Below the pieces are notes generated by a model that saw only the letters and a program-made list of their open reading frames with translations, made no database searches and was not told the origin of the DNA. From Nostoc sp. NMS8 (GTDB lineage Bacteria; Cyanobacteriota; Cyanobacteriia; Cyanobacteriales; Nostocaceae), in the NCBI RefSeq assembly GCF_017115045.1, contig NZ_JABXKK010000096.1:1-64000 (forward strand): a DNA stretch of 64,000 nucleotides. Direction: 5' to 3'. A program made the translations under genes and the position numbers. Shown here in pieces: positions 61,301 to 64,000 of this stretch (positions within the stretch are counted from its first letter, which is position 1; each line of letters starts with the position of its first letter).

Positions 61301-61619
61301 CTACTGCTGCCTCAATTTTTGCTCCTGGTTGAAAGAAAACCTTAATGACGCTAAGACCATTGAGTGATTGCGATTCGATGTGTTCAATATCATTAACAGT
61401 GGTTGTAAAAGAGCGTTCGCTCGCTGTCACGATACGCTGTTCCATTTCTTCTGGTGAGACACCACTATAAGACCAAATTACACTGACAACGGGAATATTA
61501 ATTTCTGGAAAAATGTCCGTTGCCATGCGTGTAATAGTAACTACTCCTAAAACAAAAATAAGTATGGAAGTAATTACAAATGTATAGGGGCGACGAAGAG
61601 CAAGTTTAACAATCCACAT
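58383..61619 (-). CDS. RND efflux pump, inner-membrane permease
   Basis: A 1,078-residue resistance-nodulation-division transporter of the AcrB/HAE type that exports drugs, lipids or other hydrophobic compounds using the proton gradient. The opening MWIVKLALRRPYTFVITSIL is the first span. Twelve spans and two large periplasmic loops are present. SLAVGILVDDATVEIENIHR carries the Asp pair of the proton relay (about residue 410), and MLPMSLGLGEGGEQNAPLGR lies near the end. It forms an operon with the adaptor. The substrate is not predictable. A ~440-bp spacer lies upstream. Confidence 0.95.
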   Translation of the reverse strand: MWIVKLALRRPYTFVITSILIFVLGVVTITRMATDIFPEINIPVVSVIWSYSGVSPEEMEQRIVTASERSFTTTVNDIEHIESQSLNGLSVIKVFFQPGAKIEAAVAQLTSNTQTILRGLPPGITPPLIVRYNASNVPILQLSVSSTSLSEQELYDNGNNFLRTQLATVQGASVPLPYGGKPRQIMVDIDPQALFAKGLSATDVTTAINAQNLILPGGNAKLGDREYSVRLNSSPQVLDALNNLPIKQINGTVIYIRDVAQVHDGFAVQNNIVRRDGRRSSLLTILKSGSASTLDVVARVKERLPKIQATLPKELDLEILFDQSIFVKASIHGVLIEGLIAACLTAAMILLFLGSWRSTLIVAISIPLSILCSIIALRLIGQTLNIMTLGGLSLAVGILVDDATVEIENIHRNLGQGKPLQQAILDGAQQIAVPAFVSTLAICIVFIPIVFLTGVAQSLFMPLGMAVVFAMLASYLLSRTVVPMLAKFLLGKELHLYTEHENLSNNGNGHVIPKKDIFWRIHEQFNRQFEKFRQNYRNTLAKALNHRGVVFAMFGAFWVSALVLLPFVGQDFFPQVDAGQFRLHVRAPAGTRLEKTEQIFTQVENEIRQVIPEQELEIILDNIGLPVGGVNLAFSDTATIGAGDGEILVGLKEGKHHSTWQYVRQLRQTLTAQFPELTFFFQPADIVTQILNFGLPAPIDIQVIGPAKNRRDNYKIAKQIKTQIAQIPGAVDVHLHQVVDAPDLRINVDRDQAQRNGLTQRDVANNLLTSLSSSGQTSPNFWLDPIKGVSYPVAVQVPQYKLNSLEKIQNTPIANGSSSSQLLSNIAVAKRGKAPAVVNHYNVQPVFNIYANVQGRDLGGVASDIYKIVGQFQQKLPRGTSIMVKGQVETMNSSFLGLEVGLIFAIGLVYCLIVVNFQSWVDPFIIMMALPNALAGIVWILFVTNTTFSVPSLMGAIMSIGVATANSILLVTFANEQRLIGEKAVSAALAAGYTRLRPVLMTAAAMIMGMLPMSLGLGEGGEQNAPLGRAVIGGLLAATVATLIFVPVIYSILRRKQPQNLELEEELSSTIKLTVANR

Positions 61620-62063
61620 TGTTTTTTAGTCTAAATTATTCTTTCTTCTTCAGTTTGTTAGGTGATTTACACTAAAGTAAATTATTATTTAGATTTTAGT
61701 TATTCATTGCCAAATAAATACTCGCTGAATGCCTTCACTTGCAATCAGCTACATTTAAAAGCATTAAGCCCCAATTAATCCGGCAACTCGATAGATTTAC
61801 AGTATTTTGTAAAATTATCTTTGCATACAGATGTGTAAAATGCAAGACTCTTGTACCTCACCAAGGCAAATGTGTAATATTTCATACGTAATTGCGGTAG
61901 TACATTTTCAGGGTTTGTAGTCAGCACTTTAGTGCTTAGAAAAGTCTTCTTAAACTTGACAAAAGCTGATTTCTAGAGGTGAATTATAAACTCAGCTGAT
62001 AAAAGTAGAGCCAAGGATCAACCGAAATCAGCTAGATAGCTAACCCTGGTAGAGGATTTGGTC
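61620..62063. other. Divergent intergenic region, no gene supported
   Basis: Between the RND pump (minus) and the FAD oxidoreductase (plus). AT-rich, with no repeat or RNA recognised. Both promoters are expected here. GAGGA at 62052-62056 is the likely ribosome binding site of the downstream gene. Confidence 0.4.
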
Positions 62064-63878
62064 ATGGTTCATCAGATATATACAGCTGATGTCTTAGTTG
62101 TTGGTGGAGGAACTGGAGGGACTGCGGCTGCTATCCAAGCGGCGCGACGGGGAGCCAAAACCATTTTAGTGAGTGAATTTCCTTGGTTAGGGGGAATGCT
62201 TACGTCGGCTGGAGTATCTGCACCCGATGGCAATGAATTAGAAGCCTTTCAAACGGGGTTATGGGGTGCGTTTTTGCAGGAATTGCGACAACGACAGCCA
62301 GGAGGATTAGATAACAGCTGGGTAAGCTTTTTTAGTTACGATCCCCGGATTGGGGCAGAGATTTTTGCTGATTGGGTGCAGGAATTGCCCAATTTGCACT
62401 GGATTTCGGGACAAGTACCTTTAGAAGTCTTCCGACAAGGTGATTCGATTACTGGTGTGCGCTTTGCTGATTTTGCTGTCACAGCCAAGGTTATTCTCGA
62501 TGGCACAGAGTTAGGAGATTTATTGGCTTTAGCTGACATACCTTACCGTTGGGGTTGGGAATTGCAATCGCAGTGGGGAGAACCCAGCGCCCCAGTGACT
62601 TTTAACTCTTTAACCCAAAGATATCCTGTGCAAGCGCCCACTTATGTAGTCATTATGCAGGACTTTGGTGAAGCCGTTGCACCAGAAATTCCGGCTGCTC
62701 CTAACTATAATCCATCGCAGTTTACAGGTGCTTGGAATAGCTATGGAGCAGAGACATTTTTAAATTATGGACGTTTGCCTGGTGGCCTATTTATGATGAA
62801 TTGGCCAATCTGTGGCAATGACTACGGCGAAGGAGTAGGGAGGTTGATAGAGTCAGATGTATCCAGAGGTGAATTCATCCAAGAATCTTGCTGGCACAGC
62901 CAAAATTTTGCCCATTTTATCCAAAAACAGCTTGGTAGTCGCTATGGTTTAGCAGAAAAAGTATTTCCTCACACTCCTACAGCTTTTGCACTGCATCCTT
63001 ATTACCGGGAAAGCCGCCGCTTAGTGGGGCTAACTACTATCCGCGAACAGGATATTTTGCCGATCGCAAAAGGTAGAGTTGCATCTATATTTAATGATGC
63101 GTTCGCCCTACAGCCCTTCTCTACGAGACGCTCCGCGAACGGGCATCCTACGGCAGGCGTTTGCGAAGCAATCGCAGTTGGTAATTACGCCAATGACCAT
63201 CATTATCCTGGTGTTCAATTCCCACTGCAACCTAAATCGATCCGTTGGGGGGGGCGTTGGACTGGAACTCCTTTTACAATTCCCTACAGTTGTTTAATTC
63301 CAGCTACAACAGATGGTTTCTTAGTCTGTGAGAAGAATATTTCTGTCTCTCACATTGCTAATGGTGCTACTAGATTACAACCTGTGGTTATGGGCATTGG
63401 TCAAGCAGCAGGGATGGCGGCGGCGATATGTGTTGAATTAAACTGCCAGCCGAGGGATTTACCTATTAAAAAGCTGCAAACGGCTTTATTAGAAGATAAT
63501 CGCTCAAAAGCGCTAATTATTCCTTTGTTTAATCTTCCACCCAATCATTCGGATTGGCGGCACTGGCAACTGTATTACTTAGATAACCCACAAGCCTATC
63601 CAGTTAGTGGCGATTGCCCTGAATCTGCTTTTGGCAAGTCATTAATTCAGGAAAGTAACTGTTTCAAAGGGATTTTTTACCGCTTGGAACAGCAAGAATA
63701 CAGATTCACTGTCACAGCACCAGCCACATATCAAGGGCAAAGCTGGCAGATCGTGACTTTGCGATCGCACATTGACGAGCAATTACGCGCTTATCCCGAC
63801 GAACAATCAGTTACATTGTGGGGTCGTTACAATCACTCTGGCAATTGGTTATTAGTCGAACATTTAAATGGAGGGTAA
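62064..63878 (+). CDS. FAD-dependent oxidoreductase with an in-frame repeat insertion
   Basis: A 604-residue flavoprotein of the FAD_oxidored type. The dinucleotide-binding motif is VLVVGGGTGGTAAAIQAARR (about residues 9-28), with LVSEFPWLGGMLTSAG, VILDGTELGDLLALADIPYR and GIGQAAGMAAAICVE as further FAD-contact blocks. The ATG at 62064 is chosen because GAGGA lies 7 bases upstream. Residues about 346-369 come from a 69-bp dispersed repeat inserted in frame. The substrate is unknown; some relatives act on lipid or carotenoid-like compounds, which I do not claim here. Confidence 0.88.
   Translation: MVHQIYTADVLVVGGGTGGTAAAIQAARRGAKTILVSEFPWLGGMLTSAGVSAPDGNELEAFQTGLWGAFLQELRQRQPGGLDNSWVSFFSYDPRIGAEIFADWVQELPNLHWISGQVPLEVFRQGDSITGVRFADFAVTAKVILDGTELGDLLALADIPYRWGWELQSQWGEPSAPVTFNSLTQRYPVQAPTYVVIMQDFGEAVAPEIPAAPNYNPSQFTGAWNSYGAETFLNYGRLPGGLFMMNWPICGNDYGEGVGRLIESDVSRGEFIQESCWHSQNFAHFIQKQLGSRYGLAEKVFPHTPTAFALHPYYRESRRLVGLTTIREQDILPIAKGRVASIFNDAFALQPFSTRRSANGHPTAGVCEAIAVGNYANDHHYPGVQFPLQPKSIRWGGRWTGTPFTIPYSCLIPATTDGFLVCEKNISVSHIANGATRLQPVVMGIGQAAGMAAAICVELNCQPRDLPIKKLQTALLEDNRSKALIIPLFNLPPNHSDWRHWQLYYLDNPQAYPVSGDCPESAFGKSLIQESNCFKGIFYRLEQQEYRFTVTAPATYQGQSWQIVTLRSHIDEQLRAYPDEQSVTLWGRYNHSGNWLLVEHLNGG
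63101..63169 (+). repeat. 69-bp GC-rich dispersed repeat inside the oxidoreductase gene
   Basis: Bounded by GATGC on the left and GAAGC before AATCGCAG on the right. Removal would restore an uninterrupted FNDAIAVGNYANDHHYPG reading. The insert shares CTCTACGAGACGCTCCGCGA with spacer repeats near 56761-56850. It adds 23 codons (containing STRRSANGHPTAG) without a stop. Confidence 0.75.
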
Positions 63879-64000
63879 GAAGAGTTTATTTTCAGTAAAA
63901 CAGAATACTTTTTGATGAATTGTCCGGATATTAATCAAAAAGCTAAGTATCAGTGAAGTGGAGAGTTCCAAAATAGACATTTGCTATGCGTGCTGCCATT

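Overview
The window looks like a chromosomal segment of a filamentous, heterocyst-forming cyanobacterium close to Nostoc/Anabaena. The evidence is a full-length hetR (47793-48692), a ycf54 homologue, a ferredoxin-type sulfite reductase, geranylgeranyl-diphosphate synthase, a DUF92/VTE6-type kinase, abundant GCGATCGC (HIP1) octamers, and the dense short dispersed repeats typical of Nostoc genomes. Genes are mostly short transcription units on both strands, with AT-rich spacers full of palindromes. All calls come from reading the sequence and from remembered family knowledge; no search was run.

Layout. 1-6.5 kb: an unusual protein with a PD-(D/E)XK-like motif and glycine-zipper segments, a metallophosphoesterase, nadA, four tRNAs (Ser, Tyr, Thr, Arg), and, between tRNA-Thr and tRNA-Arg, a two-gene island (tyrosine integrase plus homing-endonuclease-like nuclease). 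6.8-16 kb: conserved cyanobacterial hypotheticals, an ADP-ribosylglycohydrolase, an exported beta-rich protein, sir, rsmE and a TPR protein. 15.5-19.2 kb: an IS630-type element sits exactly where two genes are both cut, a 3'-truncated Rpn-like gene and a 5'-truncated VIT/vWA gene, so it marks a deletion. 19-31 kb: lipase, VOC protein, VTE6-like kinase, a parvulin/type I secretion ATPase pair preceded by a remnant of a duplicated gene start, ribosomal protein S1, HAD phosphatase, AI-2E-family transporter, Nudix hydrolase and a lipoprotein. 31.6-34.3 kb: folD, crtE and a divergent PAP2 protein. 35.5-38.9 kb: a sulfonate-type cluster (LLM monooxygenase, LysR regulator, SsuA-like lipoprotein). 39-46.4 kb: ycf54, a SnoaL-like protein, pdxJ, a decayed multidomain kinase remnant, an intact and a broken Uma2 gene, moaA and rpsD. 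46.8-50.8 kb: a cysteine-repeat exported protein convergent with hetR, then a 2.1-kb gene-poor region upstream of hetR. 50.8-64 kb: a coiled-coil/EamA fusion, a PiT phosphate permease, a 21-bp tandem repeat array, an alcohol-dehydrogenase-like gene, an RND efflux adaptor/pump pair and an FAD oxidoreductase.

The most notable theme is genome plasticity. Dispersed repeats have entered coding sequences in frame (FAD oxidoreductase, rsmE, PiT permease). Several genes are caught in decay (Rpn-like, VIT, kinase, Uma2, parvulin leader copy). I found no CRISPR array, no prophage and no complete new multi-gene defence system. The best candidates for undescribed biology are the nuclease-like membrane protein at 147-1580, the mini-island at 4.2-6.3 kb, and the ribbon-helix-helix-like tail on sulfite reductase.
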